Below are positions 8,980 through 19,152 of a DNA stretch of 64,000 nt, piece by piece (position 1 is the stretch's first letter; each line of letters opens with the position of its first letter). Source of the DNA: JAHDHW01 sp965220465 (GTDB taxonomy: Bacteria > Bacteroidota > Bacteroidia > Chitinophagales > Saprospiraceae); assembly GCA_965220465.1 (NCBI GenBank), contig CBDCPZ010000025.1, forward strand, positions 310,001 through 374,000, given 5' to 3'. The translations under genes and the position numbers were made by a program. The notes under the pieces were generated by a model that searched no databases, was not told the DNA's origin, and saw only the letters and a program-made list of their open reading frames with translations.

Positions 8980-10446
8980 ATGAAAAAACCTGCAGTTCTC
9001 TTGCTAATTGCCTTGCTTTTAGGATGTAATCAGCATAATAATAAACGGACAAATATTGGAGCCTCTATATCGGCAAAAGCAGCTACTGCTCCTTTGCAAT
9101 TATACAATTGTTTTGAAACCGGAGAGTTGGAAGTTTTATTAAACAACAGTGCTTTTTCTTATGTCATTTACAGAGGCATCCCGTTTGGTTATGAATACGA
9201 ATTGTTGAAAATGTTTTGTGAGGATAATAACCTGGAACTTAAGATTAAAATCCTGGATCGATCTGCTGAAATGATCGATAGCCTGGAAATGGGTCATGGT
9301 CATATAGCTGCTTCAAATTATACCATAAACGCCAGCAGGCTTAAACGCATTAATTTTAGCAAACCTTTCTTCCGAACCCGACAGATTTTAGTCCAGAAAC
9401 TTCCGGACAACTGGCGAAAAATGACCCTTGATGATTCTAAAAAACAATTGATTCAGGATCCGCTTGACCTTGACGGAATTACAGTTCACGTAAAACGAGC
9501 TTCATCGTTTGAAGAAAGGCTTAAAAACTTTTCTTATGAAAACGGAATTAATATTGATGTGATAAGCGCTTCTCCTGAAGAGACAGTTGAGGACCTTCTT
9601 GAAAAGCTAAATAATGGCGAAATTCAGTACACCGTTGCAGATGAAAACACAGCGAGTTTTTATAAAGCCGCTTATCCGGATCTTGATTTTGAGACTCCAA
9701 TCAGTATGAACCAAAATATTGCCTGGGCGGTGAATAAAACCCAACCAGATCTCCTGAACAAAATTAACGAATGGATTGATCAAAATAATGGAAGTTTACG
9801 ATTCAACATGCTCAACAATCGTTATTTTAATTTGTCGAAAAGCAGTAGAAATTTAATTCGCAAAGGAGTTGCTGAAGTCAAAGAAGGTAAAATTTCTCCT
9901 TTTGACGAAATCATTCAAAACGAAGCAAAGGCCTTAAAAATGGACTGGCTGATGCTGGCTGCTTTGATCAATCAGGAATCCCAATTTGATCCCAAAGCAA
10001 AATCCTGGGCAGGCGCGATAGGTTTAACGCAAGTCATGCCAAGCACCGCCAAAGAATTAGGAGTCAGCAACCCTGACCATTTATTCCAACCCGAAATCAG
10101 TATTAAAACCGGAGCGACTTATTTGCAACAGCTGATCGACTATTGGCAGCCAATTGTTAATGATTCTAGAGAAGCTGTCAATTTTGCACTAGCTTCCTAC
10201 AATACCGGCAAAGGCCACGTCATCGATGCGCGCAGCCTGGCTATGAAATATGGCAAAAACGAAAACGTATGGTTTGATAATGTCGAGCCTATGTTGCTTA
10301 AAAAATCCAATCCAAAATATTTTAACGATCCTGTTGTCAAGTATGGTTATTGTGTTGGGAAAGAACCGGTCAAGTATGTTTCAAATATCAACGATTATTA
10401 TGAAACGTTTAAACATTATAAACTTGAAAAGATAGTCGTTGATTAA
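8980..10446 (+). CDS. MltF-like lytic transglycosylase lipoprotein
   Basis: 488 residues from the ATG at 8980; the frame opens 14 codons earlier, but this start places a lipoprotein signal (LLIALLLGC) right at the N-terminus. Residues about 50-300 resemble a family 3 solute-binding domain (amino-acid-binding type: IPFGYEYELLKMF, then FSKPFFRTRQILV). The C-terminal 180 residues are a lysozyme-like SLT domain with the catalytic Glu in LINQESQFDP, then WAGAIGLTQVMPSTA and a YNTG motif. This order is that of MltF, an outer-membrane-anchored enzyme that cleaves peptidoglycan glycan chains to 1,6-anhydro-muropeptides. The binding domain may sense muropeptides. Confidence 0.9.
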   Translation: MKKPAVLLLIALLLGCNQHNNKRTNIGASISAKAATAPLQLYNCFETGELEVLLNNSAFSYVIYRGIPFGYEYELLKMFCEDNNLELKIKILDRSAEMIDSLEMGHGHIAASNYTINASRLKRINFSKPFFRTRQILVQKLPDNWRKMTLDDSKKQLIQDPLDLDGITVHVKRASSFEERLKNFSYENGINIDVISASPEETVEDLLEKLNNGEIQYTVADENTASFYKAAYPDLDFETPISMNQNIAWAVNKTQPDLLNKINEWIDQNNGSLRFNMLNNRYFNLSKSSRNLIRKGVAEVKEGKISPFDEIIQNEAKALKMDWLMLAALINQESQFDPKAKSWAGAIGLTQVMPSTAKELGVSNPDHLFQPEISIKTGATYLQQLIDYWQPIVNDSREAVNFALASYNTGKGHVIDARSLAMKYGKNENVWFDNVEPMLLKKSNPKYFNDPVVKYGYCVGKEPVKYVSNINDYYETFKHYKLEKIVVD

Positions 10447-10453
10447 TCATCAA

Positions 10454-11200
10454 CTAGGTTTTTGTTTTATCTTCTCCAGATCTCAATAAATTGTATTTAA
10501 AACGCAGTCGGAGGACATAGTCTGAAACATTTAAGTTAAACTCATCAGATTGGACCCGTTGAGCAAAAAACTTTCCATCGACAGTGATTTTTTGGTTAAA
10601 CACATAACCCAAACCAATTGTATAGCGCCCCTCATTTTGAACTAATTTGTTCGATTCTTGGTCAGAATTAAAAAAGAATTCAACTTCCAATGGGATAAAG
10701 AAAATTTTATATTTCCTGTCTTTGCTAAGGTTAATCTTTGTACTCAGTTGGTACCGGTACCGATTGATGTTAGCTTGTGCCCAATCAGTTGTATTATAGA
10801 TAATCCGCTGCTCAAAACGAACCTGGTGAGTAAACTTAAGCCTTTTTATTGATGGCCACACTACTGCAAAACCTTGCCAGGGCCTCACTTCTAACAGGTC
10901 AATTTTATTGTCAAAATTAGTGTAAAATACACCAAACCCTCCCCTAACATCCAGCCAGTTTAATATTTTCCATTTTATTGAAGGCCTGACCATAACGCGC
11001 CAGCCATCAGCTTTTTCAGAAAAAATCTGACGATAACTGGCATCTGTATAAAAATCCCATTTTTTACCAAATGAATAATTCACCAAACCTTCCAGCCACA
11101 ATTGTTGGTTGGAACTTAATCCATTTTGCCCTTTTAATGGCACAATCATTAAAAAAAACCCAAATAATAAAGCTGTTAAATATTTCATATTTGTTTTCAT
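10454..11200 (-). CDS. DUF2490 family outer-membrane-type protein
   Basis: About 248 residues from the ATG at 11198-11200 (an open frame runs 8 codons further up). A signal peptide ends near PLKGQNG. The remainder is a run of amphipathic strands (WLDVRGGFGVFYTNF, RYQLSTKINL, YTIGLGYVFNQKITVDGKF), as in small beta-barrels, and ends in an aromatic-containing strand. This is the DUF2490 pattern, common in Bacteroidota and of unknown function. It is convergent with the MltF-like gene, with stop codons only 7 nt apart. Confidence 0.78.
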   Translation of the reverse strand: MKTNMKYLTALLFGFFLMIVPLKGQNGLSSNQQLWLEGLVNYSFGKKWDFYTDASYRQIFSEKADGWRVMVRPSIKWKILNWLDVRGGFGVFYTNFDNKIDLLEVRPWQGFAVVWPSIKRLKFTHQVRFEQRIIYNTTDWAQANINRYRYQLSTKINLSKDRKYKIFFIPLEVEFFFNSDQESNKLVQNEGRYTIGLGYVFNQKITVDGKFFAQRVQSDEFNLNVSDYVLRLRFKYNLLRSGEDKTKT

Positions 11201-11442
11201 AGATAATTCTAAAGAAAACGGCAAAGTTAGTTTAGTTAATAATATTTAAACAGTCTTATCTGTGTTAAGTTTTTTAAACCCCACTACTTGCTTCACAAAA
11301 AACTCCAGGCGAATTTTTACCATTTTAATAGTGAGTTTGTAATCAAATATCAAAAAATGAGTTTATCGGGTTTTGGCACATTGAAAACTAAAGAATTTAG
11401 CTATTTTGGCTGGAATTTGTATTCCGATTAAATCCAATTTAG

Positions 11443-14400
11443 ATGTTTTTACAACTACAAAAACTGCGTTTACTTTTCATATTATTATTCTTTTTAGGAA
11501 TAACAAGTATTGTATACGCTCAGCGAACCATTGAAGGCGCCGTTTTGTCCGCTGACAACAACGAGCAATTGATCGGTGTAAACGTAATTTTAAAAAACGG
11601 AGATGGCGGGACAGTGACTGATCTCGACGGAAAATACAAAATCGAAGTACCAAACGATGAAGCTATATTGGTTTTCAGCTATATTGGTTACCTCAGTATG
11701 GAAGTCACAGTTGGCAGTCAAAATAACATCGATGTTTATTTAGAAACGGACGCCCAACAAATTGATGAAGTGGTTGTCACCGCTTTTGGAATAAAAAGAC
11801 AAAAAAGAGAATTAGGTTATTCTACCGAAAAAATTGATGGCAAAGATTTAGAGCTTTCCAATGCCCAAAATGCAATAAATGCCTTAAGCGGTAAGGCAGC
11901 GGGAGTCAACATTATTTCTCCAAACGGCGTGGACGGCGGAACCACCAGAATTGAAATCCGTGGCAATAATAACCTCACCGGCCAAAATCAACCGTTGATC
12001 ATCGTCGATGGCGTTCCAATGGAAAACAATCCAGGCTGGACAGATGTCGGCAGAGGACAGGATTGGGGCTCAGCAATCAATAATATCAATACGTTTGATA
12101 TTGAAAACATTAACATTCTGAAAGGCCCGACCGCTTCTGCATTGTACGGATCACGGGGAGCAAATGGAGTGGTTTTGATCACTACAAAAAGAGGAAAATC
12201 TCAAAAAGGGATCGGAGTCAACTATACTTTCAGCTACAAAATCATTCAACCTTACCGATATCGTGATGTACAAAACAAATATGGAAGCGGTGGACCAAAT
12301 ACTTTCACCGAACCTACGTTTCCGCTTGATGTCGACGGTACTCCTATGATGCCCGATGGTCAACAAATCACTGATGGACCAAACAACCGGCCAACATCTC
12401 AGGACTTTGGCTATTATTCAACCGGAGTGTCCTGGGGACCAAAAATGGAAGGACAAATGGTTAGATGGTGGGATGGCGAAATGCGGCCGTACAGTCCTCA
12501 ACCGGATAATTTAGGGCTCTATTTTTCGGATGGCTCAACGATGACTAACAATCTCTCTTTTTCAGGTGGAAACGATTTTGGAAACATTAGAGCATCTCTG
12601 ACGCATTCAGACCACCAGGCTGTTATTCCAAATAGCAATTATAAGCAAACGACCATCAATTTGGGTTCAAATATCAATATTTCCTCAAAAGTTAAAGCTG
12701 ATATTTCAGCATCATATATTGATTATCACCGTTTGAATTCTCCTTCTCTGGGCGATGATAATGAATCTTCTTTTGGAAAAGGGATTTTATACAGCTGGCC
12801 AAGAAGTTATAAGGGGCTTGAAAAAGAAATCAATATTTTGCCAGATGGCACCAAATTCGATTATGATGGAAGATATCCTTTTACATTCGCGCCGGAAGAC
12901 CTTTGGTGGAACACTTATAACAACAATACCACTCTCGACAGAAACAAACTGATTGGCGCTTTAGCGCTTTCCTATGATATCACAGACTGGTTGACTGCAA
13001 TGGGAAGGGTTGGTATCGATTTAACGGTCAATCAATTTGAAAAGAAAAACAACCCAATCAATAGCCTCGGCATTGAAGGTGGAGCTTACACCAATAATTT
13101 GTCGAGAAATTTGGTCACCAATGCTGAATTTCTGTTAACCGCCCACAAAGAAACTATTTTCAATTCCAAATTTAATACAAAACTGTCTTTTGGCGGAAAC
13201 CAATGGAAAAGAAGAATTTATGCAGTTAGTGCCAAATCAGAAAACTGGAACGATCCCTGGCTATTTACTTACAACAACTCCGGAAACCTCTTAAGCCCAA
13301 ATATTGAACGAGAAATAGAACGATTCGGCCTCCGCTATGAAGACCGAAATGACAAAGACATCAATTCCTTGTATGGCTTTTTAAATATCAGTTATGATGA
13401 TTTTTTGTTTTTGGACCTGACAGGTAGAAATGATTGGACCTCCTCTTTACCAGTTGACAACAATTCTTATTTTTATCCTTCTGCCTCATTGAGTTTCATT
13501 TTATCTGAAGCAGCTGATTTAAAGTTGGATTGGTTAAATTTTTTAAAAATCCGCGCTTCCGTCGCAAAAACTGCTACTGATGCCAATCCTTATCTTCTGG
13601 ATTTTGTTTATTCAACAGGAACATTTGGTGGTGTCCAAACGGCCAGTTTGCCAACTACAATTCCACCTATTGCCTTAAAACCGCAAACCGCCAGCTCCTA
13701 CGAAGTTGGAACCACTCTGGGCTTTTTGGATGATAAAATAAGCTTTGATTTCACTTACTATTATATTCGCTCCTTTGATCAGATTTTGGACTCACCGCTT
13801 CCCGCATCTTCAGGAGCCAATACGATTACCATCAATTCTGGTGAGTTGGAAAATAAAGGAATCGAAATCATTTTGAATGCCCAAATTATCAACCGAAAGC
13901 ACTTTTATTTTCACTCAGGACTCAATTTCGCACGAAACCGAAACTACGTGACCTCTCTCGGAGATGGAGCCAAATTGCTTGAAATTGCAAATATCTGGGG
14001 ACTCAACGGCCCTGCTATCGCCGTCAGAGAAGGGGAAGAATTCGGAACCATCATCGGATACGATTATATTTATGATGAAGCCTCTGGTAAACCGATCCTT
14101 AATGAAGAAGGGACACATTATTTAATCACTGAAAATCGTGTACCCATCGGCAATGCTTCACCGGACTTCACAGGTGGCTGGACAACAACTTTCGGGTTCA
14201 AAGAATTTAAATTGAGTACTTTGGTTGATTGTAGTTGGGGCGGAGATTTATACGCCGGCTCTTATGTCGTGGGCCTTCAAACCGGTCAAAGTCCTGAAAC
14301 GCTTTTGGAAAGAGATGGCGGAGGTTTGCCTTACACAGATCCCGATGGGAATGTTCGAAACGTTGGGATCATTTTAGACGGGGTTTATGAAAATGGTGCA

Positions 14401-14739
14401 GCAAACGACAAAGTTGTTCATTATTATTACAAATATCTGCCAAATGCTGGCGGTTGGGGAAAGTATCCTACAAAACCCGGTATCCTTGAGAATAATTGGG
14501 TGAAGTTTCGAGAAATTGCGCTGAGTTATCAGTTCTCCTCCGATTTAATGGAAAAATCAAAAATTTTTCAAAACTTAACAATTTCACTGGTTGGCCGAGA
14601 TCTGTTTTACATTTATACTTCAATTCCGGACAAAGTAAATCCTGAAGGAGCCAATGGAGCAGGTAATGCGCGTGGTTTGGAATGGGCTTCCTATCCGGGA
14701 ATGCGTTCATTCAGCATTATGGTTAATGCATCATTTTAA
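11443..14739 (+). CDS. SusC/RagA-family TonB-dependent outer-membrane transporter
   Basis: 1098 residues. Signal peptide to VYAQ; a carboxypeptidase-regulatory-like (DUF4480-type) beta domain at about 28-110 (IEGAVLSADNNEQLIGVNV...YIGYLSMEV); a TonB-box-like region (IDEVVVTAFG); a plug domain (about 120-250) with the conserved IRGNNNLTGQNQPLIIVDGVP signature; then a long beta-barrel ending in the aromatic FSIMVNASF. It imports oligosaccharides or peptides across the outer membrane with the SusD lipoprotein encoded 30 nt downstream. The PNGase F gene that follows suggests N-glycans or glycopeptides as substrate. A weak TTTG (11372) / TATTTTG (11402) pair lies upstream as a possible promoter. 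Confidence 0.95.
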   Translation: MFLQLQKLRLLFILLFFLGITSIVYAQRTIEGAVLSADNNEQLIGVNVILKNGDGGTVTDLDGKYKIEVPNDEAILVFSYIGYLSMEVTVGSQNNIDVYLETDAQQIDEVVVTAFGIKRQKRELGYSTEKIDGKDLELSNAQNAINALSGKAAGVNIISPNGVDGGTTRIEIRGNNNLTGQNQPLIIVDGVPMENNPGWTDVGRGQDWGSAINNINTFDIENINILKGPTASALYGSRGANGVVLITTKRGKSQKGIGVNYTFSYKIIQPYRYRDVQNKYGSGGPNTFTEPTFPLDVDGTPMMPDGQQITDGPNNRPTSQDFGYYSTGVSWGPKMEGQMVRWWDGEMRPYSPQPDNLGLYFSDGSTMTNNLSFSGGNDFGNIRASLTHSDHQAVIPNSNYKQTTINLGSNINISSKVKADISASYIDYHRLNSPSLGDDNESSFGKGILYSWPRSYKGLEKEINILPDGTKFDYDGRYPFTFAPEDLWWNTYNNNTTLDRNKLIGALALSYDITDWLTAMGRVGIDLTVNQFEKKNNPINSLGIEGGAYTNNLSRNLVTNAEFLLTAHKETIFNSKFNTKLSFGGNQWKRRIYAVSAKSENWNDPWLFTYNNSGNLLSPNIEREIERFGLRYEDRNDKDINSLYGFLNISYDDFLFLDLTGRNDWTSSLPVDNNSYFYPSASLSFILSEAADLKLDWLNFLKIRASVAKTATDANPYLLDFVYSTGTFGGVQTASLPTTIPPIALKPQTASSYEVGTTLGFLDDKISFDFTYYYIRSFDQILDSPLPASSGANTITINSGELENKGIEIILNAQIINRKHFYFHSGLNFARNRNYVTSLGDGAKLLEIANIWGLNGPAIAVREGEEFGTIIGYDYIYDEASGKPILNEEGTHYLITENRVPIGNASPDFTGGWTTTFGFKEFKLSTLVDCSWGGDLYAGSYVVGLQTGQSPETLLERDGGGLPYTDPDGNVRNVGIILDGVYENGAANDKVVHYYYKYLPNAGGWGKYPTKPGILENNWVKFREIALSYQFSSDLMEKSKIFQNLTISLVGRDLFYIYTSIPDKVNPEGANGAGNARGLEWASYPGMRSFSIMVNASF

Positions 14740-14769
14740 AATTTGTGCATTTTTAAAAGAAGAACGAAA

Positions 14770-16356
14770 ATGATAAAGTCTAATTTTTATAAAATATTAT
14801 TTCTAACATTTCTACTGACTACAGCCTGTGACAAAGGATTTGAGGAGTTGAATAAAAACCCCTTTTTCCCAACCCAGGTTGATTTTGGCCCTTTATTTAA
14901 TACCGTTGTTGAATCTTTACAATTGGGTTGGGATGAACAATTTTATTTGCACAATGACACGTATTACGAAATCACCCAACAAGCTGCAATGACTTCAAGG
15001 TTTTCGGCTATTAATACCAATGGAACCGAAAATGTCTGGAACAATTATTACACTGCATTGGCTCATATCCGGGAACTTGAGCGGAGATTTGATGATTATT
15101 CGGGAAATCAGGAAACTTTGAATAATGTCCGCGCACAACTCAAAATCATCACTGCTTACAAGACATTTCGGATTACGGATCAATTTGGTGATATTCCGTT
15201 TTTTGATGCCGGAAAAGGTTTTGAAGACCTCAAATACCTTCGCCCAAAGTTTGATTCACAGCAAGAAATCTACAAATTTTTGTTAGAAGATTTAGAATGG
15301 GCCGTAGACCATATCGACCTAAATGCAACAACTCCTTCAGGAGACGAATACATTAGTTTTGGAAATTTTGATACTTTATTGGACAGTAATTTAAGGTGGT
15401 GGAAAAAATTTGCAAATTCCCTTCGCCTTCGCCATGCGCTCAGAATGGCAGATAAAGACATCGCTTTCGCTGGCCCGATTTTAAAAGATATTATTGAAAA
15501 TAACCTTGACGTAATCAAAGAAGGTGAACCTGTAATGATGTATCCCCGAAAGCTCGCCTGGCTCAAAGAAAGCACCCATTGGTCATTTCGCGAACATAAA
15601 TCACTTAGAATGGGCTCAAATATTTGGCATCAACTTTCAGAAAACGACAACATTGACGGTAGTGGAATATTTGATCCACGAACTTATTTTTTCTTTGAAA
15701 CCAATAATGCCAACGAATGGGTTGCTTATCCACAAATTCCTGATGCAAATACTCCACCTCCCGGTGGTGTGCCATATCAGGGACACAGAGACGGAAATTA
15801 CAGCAACAAAGGAGTTGATAACATTTATTCGCCTTTTATTTATTACCTGATCAGAGATGAAAAAGATTTTCCGGAGTTTATAATGACACCAGCGGAAGTT
15901 CATTTTATAAAAGCAGAAGCATATATCAGAGGCCTTGGTGTGGCGACTAATGTGGCAGCAGCCGAAGCCGCTTATACCAATGGTGTCGTGGCTTCCATTT
16001 CTTTATGGCAAGAGATCGTAAAAAATACTCAAATCTGGGTAAATGCTCCTCCTGAGAAGACTATAAACGAAATCTATCAGCTTGTTAATAACCATCCAAG
16101 AATTAGCATTTTTTCAAATAGCAACAAACTTGAGCTCATTTATACTCAGCGCTGGTTGGATGCCTTTCGACAACCATGGGAAGCTTTTGCTTTGTCAAGA
16201 CGTACCAATGCCACGCCTCGGGAAGGAAACGCTCCTGAATATTATCGTTTGGCTTATCCTCCTTCCGAAGTAGAAAACAATCCGGACAATTGGGCTGCTC
16301 AAGTGGCTAAAATGGGTGGCGATACCCCAAAAGTCAAAGTCTGGTGGATGGAATAA
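14770..16356 (+). CDS. SusD/RagB-family nutrient-binding lipoprotein
   Basis: About 528 residues from the ATG at 14770, which puts the lipobox (FLLTTACDKG) at the correct distance; an upstream ATG at 14743 would add nine residues. The start FEELNKNPFFP is typical of the SusD-like 2 family, with TPR-like helices through the middle (VRAQLKIITAYKTFRITDQFGDIPF) and TPAEVHFIKAEAY near the C-terminus. It is the surface lipoprotein lid of the adjoining SusC transporter and selects the ligand. It directly follows susC in one operon. A long low-complexity spacer separates it from the next gene. Confidence 0.94.
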   Translation: MIKSNFYKILFLTFLLTTACDKGFEELNKNPFFPTQVDFGPLFNTVVESLQLGWDEQFYLHNDTYYEITQQAAMTSRFSAINTNGTENVWNNYYTALAHIRELERRFDDYSGNQETLNNVRAQLKIITAYKTFRITDQFGDIPFFDAGKGFEDLKYLRPKFDSQQEIYKFLLEDLEWAVDHIDLNATTPSGDEYISFGNFDTLLDSNLRWWKKFANSLRLRHALRMADKDIAFAGPILKDIIENNLDVIKEGEPVMMYPRKLAWLKESTHWSFREHKSLRMGSNIWHQLSENDNIDGSGIFDPRTYFFFETNNANEWVAYPQIPDANTPPPGGVPYQGHRDGNYSNKGVDNIYSPFIYYLIRDEKDFPEFIMTPAEVHFIKAEAYIRGLGVATNVAAAEAAYTNGVVASISLWQEIVKNTQIWVNAPPEKTINEIYQLVNNHPRISIFSNSNKLELIYTQRWLDAFRQPWEAFALSRRTNATPREGNAPEYYRLAYPPSEVENNPDNWAAQVAKMGGDTPKVKVWWME

Positions 16357-16359
16357 TTT

Positions 16360-16558
16360 AAAAAGTAAAGAGGTAAAAAAGTAAAAAAATCAAGCTGTTT
16401 TTTTTCAAAGAAAAATTCACTAAAAACTACGAATAATAAACTAAAAACCACAAACTTCAAACAAGGGATGAGGAGACAAGAGGAAGACATAAAACCACAA
16501 ACTTTGAACTTTGAACTTTGAACCGATTAAAAACTAAAATTTTAAAACTATAAAATTA
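16360..16558. repeat. octamer and degenerate heptamer tandem array
   Basis: Three octamers (AAAAAGTA, AAGAGGTA, AAAAAGTA; 16360-16383) follow the SusD stop. From 16419 to about 16558 the sequence can be divided in one unbroken 7-nt register: ACTAAAA, ACTACGA, ATAATAA, ACTAAAA, ACCACAA, ACTTCAA and so on. It includes three exact TTTGAAC copies at 16503-16523. The array reaches almost to the next start codon. Confidence 0.75.
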
Positions 16559-16564
16559 CATCCA

Positions 16565-19084
16565 ATGAAAAAACTTTACAACTGCATAAAAATACTAGTG
16601 CTTGTATTATTTGTATTGCAAACTTTAATGCTTCAGGCACAAACCCAACAATATCTTCACTTTGACAAAGTGGATGATTATGTTGAAATTCCGAACGCAT
16701 CACAATACATCGCCAATTCCACTGAAATTACAATGGCTGGCTGGTATTATTGCGATGCACTAGGCTATGGCCAGGGAATGATTGCTTTTCGAAATGGCGG
16801 ATCAGGAGTCGGAGAAATGTATCTTATCCAATTAAACAATGGATTGCTGGAATGCCGATTTATTAGCACCAATGGTTTTCACGAAGTAGTTACTTCCAAT
16901 TTTGCTGTTGCACCCCAGACCTGGCAACATTTTGCATGGGTTTACAATGGTTCAACAGTAGAATTATTTATAGATGGGGTTTCTGCAGGAAGTGCCGCTG
17001 CATCTGGGGTCATCGCCTCAACTGACACTCCATTAGCTATTGGAAAACATATTAGCCCTTTTGATTTTTATTACGGTGGTCGAGTTGACGAAGTCTCTCT
17101 TTGGAGCAAAGCATTGACTTCTACCGAAATCCAGGATATGATGGCCAATGAATTAGTAGGTGATGAAGCAGGATTGGAATTGTATTACAAATTCAATCAA
17201 GGAGTTCCTGGCGAAGACAATACCTCTATTTCAAAACTGGTTTCAACGGTAGAGTCAGGCGTTCGGGACGGAGATCTGAAAAACTTCGCTTTAATGGGAG
17301 ATGCTTCCAATTTCCTTGGCGATGTAGACAATAGTTTTCAGGCGATTTCTTTTCCACAAATTTCAAATAAACTAATATCTGATATGCCTTTTGACCTGGA
17401 AGCAGAAGCTAGTTCAGAGTTGACTGTCAATTATGAAATCGTTTCCGGTCCAGCTTCAGTATCCGGAAATACAGTGACTTTAGATGGAACTGTCGGCGAA
17501 GTTGTTGTGAAAGCTACTCAGCCTGGCGATGGTACTTACGATCCCGCAGAAGAGGTGATTAATTCATTTAATGTTTTGGACCCTCAAACGAATGTACCTA
17601 TCACCGAAATCCGAAGCCCATTGGCAGGAGATGTCATGGTTCCTGAGTTAGGTCCAATCCAATTGGCTGCGATTTCAACTATTAATTTTACAGATCTATT
17701 TTCTGTCTCAGATGTTTCTTTTGAAATTGGGTCGGATGTAATTCCTGCAGTTGACTGGCACAATAATCATTATACTGGTTGGTGGACTCCTCCTTCCTAC
17801 GGAACTTATACAATGAATGTAGTAACTTCAAATAATTTTGGTGGAACAAGTACCGAAAGCGTTGTAATCAATATTGTTGATCAAAGTTCAGATATGACCG
17901 TCAACGCAGGAGACCAGGTTTGGTTAAATGTAAATGTCGGTAGTGCCATTGTAGAAGTTGAATTACCGAGTTATGTTGGTGCATTTGATGAAATTATTGG
18001 TAATCTGACGATAACTTGCCCAACCGGAGATTGTGATCCTTGGGACAGGATTTCAGGAATTGAAGTCAAAGGGCATAATGGCAGATGGTTTGAAATTATC
18101 CGTTACATCACTCCTTACGGTGTGGCCTGCAATTCTACCGTTGATCTGACTGATTTCATGTCGGTTTTACAAGGAAAAATCGCTTTCCGCTTTTATTTAG
18201 GAACACAGGGAAATGGTTTCGAATATACGCTTGATCTCGATTATAATGCAGGCTCCCCTGTTCATAGTTATAGCAGTATCCAAAAACTCTGGTACAAAAC
18301 TTATGATTTCGGAAATCCGGTAGAATTACAACCTGCAGAAACTTTCAATACCGAAATTCAGGACAATGCCTTAGCCGCAAAAATAAAATTAGTTTCGACA
18401 GGACATGGCTGGGGTGATAACAACACCGGTAACGCTGCTGAATTTCATGAAGATACGCATCATATTTGGGTAGATGGTTCAGAGACTTTCGAACAGCACA
18501 ACTGGCTGGTTTGCAATCCAAACCCTGATGGTTGTTCGCCGCAAAATGGAACCTGGTTTTACGATCGTGCTGGTTGGTGTCCGGGAACAATTGCTCCGTG
18601 GTTTGACTATGACATGACTCCTTATGTCGACCAAAACACGGTTGAACTACAATATGTTTTCGATGAAGACTATGTTGATCTATGTAATGCCGATAACGCG
18701 GATTGCGTTTCCGGAGTAACTTGTATGAATTGTAATGATGGTTTTAATCCTCACTTGATCGTCGCTTCCTATTTAATTACGCTAGGGGATTCACCAATTG
18801 CCGATCTTCCCTCGAAAGTCAACAATTTGAAAAAAGCAGATCTGGCTTTCCTGCTTTACCCAAACCCTACATCCGGCATGATAAATTTAGATCTAAAAGA
18901 AGCGGTTAATCAGCTGGAAATAAGAGTTTTGAACAACTTGGGACAGACCGTTAAAATAGCTCAAGAAAACAATGCTTTCCTCGCTACTTATACCATTGAT
19001 TTAAATGGCTATCCAAAAGGAATGTATTTCGTGGAGGTAAAAACCGAAAAAGGATCAGGTGTTCAGAAAGTGTTGATTGAATAA
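16565..19084 (+). CDS. secreted peptide-N-glycosidase F-like enzyme with LamG and T9SS domains
   Basis: 839 residues. Signal peptide to LQAQ; a LamG/concanavalin-like domain at about 28-210; an Ig/MBG-like stretch at about 255-345; a PNGase F catalytic pair of beta-sandwiches at about 445-750; and a T9SS type A sorting tail (about 765-839). The catalytic region shows CDPWDRISGIEVK (Asp494 in WDR), ITPYG, GHGW...AEF (Glu626) and the signature DRAGWCPG. From memory WDR matches the Asp60 region of Elizabethkingia PNGase F. The enzyme would cut N-linked glycans from glycoproteins at the Asn side chain. Its place after susC/susD suggests the released glycan or glycopeptide is what that pair imports. 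Confidence 0.9.
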   Translation: MKKLYNCIKILVLVLFVLQTLMLQAQTQQYLHFDKVDDYVEIPNASQYIANSTEITMAGWYYCDALGYGQGMIAFRNGGSGVGEMYLIQLNNGLLECRFISTNGFHEVVTSNFAVAPQTWQHFAWVYNGSTVELFIDGVSAGSAAASGVIASTDTPLAIGKHISPFDFYYGGRVDEVSLWSKALTSTEIQDMMANELVGDEAGLELYYKFNQGVPGEDNTSISKLVSTVESGVRDGDLKNFALMGDASNFLGDVDNSFQAISFPQISNKLISDMPFDLEAEASSELTVNYEIVSGPASVSGNTVTLDGTVGEVVVKATQPGDGTYDPAEEVINSFNVLDPQTNVPITEIRSPLAGDVMVPELGPIQLAAISTINFTDLFSVSDVSFEIGSDVIPAVDWHNNHYTGWWTPPSYGTYTMNVVTSNNFGGTSTESVVINIVDQSSDMTVNAGDQVWLNVNVGSAIVEVELPSYVGAFDEIIGNLTITCPTGDCDPWDRISGIEVKGHNGRWFEIIRYITPYGVACNSTVDLTDFMSVLQGKIAFRFYLGTQGNGFEYTLDLDYNAGSPVHSYSSIQKLWYKTYDFGNPVELQPAETFNTEIQDNALAAKIKLVSTGHGWGDNNTGNAAEFHEDTHHIWVDGSETFEQHNWLVCNPNPDGCSPQNGTWFYDRAGWCPGTIAPWFDYDMTPYVDQNTVELQYVFDEDYVDLCNADNADCVSGVTCMNCNDGFNPHLIVASYLITLGDSPIADLPSKVNNLKKADLAFLLYPNPTSGMINLDLKEAVNQLEIRVLNNLGQTVKIAQENNAFLATYTIDLNGYPKGMYFVEVKTEKGSGVQKVLIE

Positions 19085-19112
19085 TTGAACTTATTGCTTT
19101 ATGCATTGCTTG

Positions 19113-19152
19113 CAAAGAGAGTTTTTGCTTTGTGAAGACTCTCTTTGTTTTT
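19113..19152 (+). terminator. intrinsic terminator after the PNGase F gene
   Basis: CAAAGAGAG (19113-19121) pairs with CTCTCTTTG (19139-19147), followed by a T run. It closes the SusCD-PNGase transcript and overlaps the end of the convergent gene. Confidence 0.8.
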
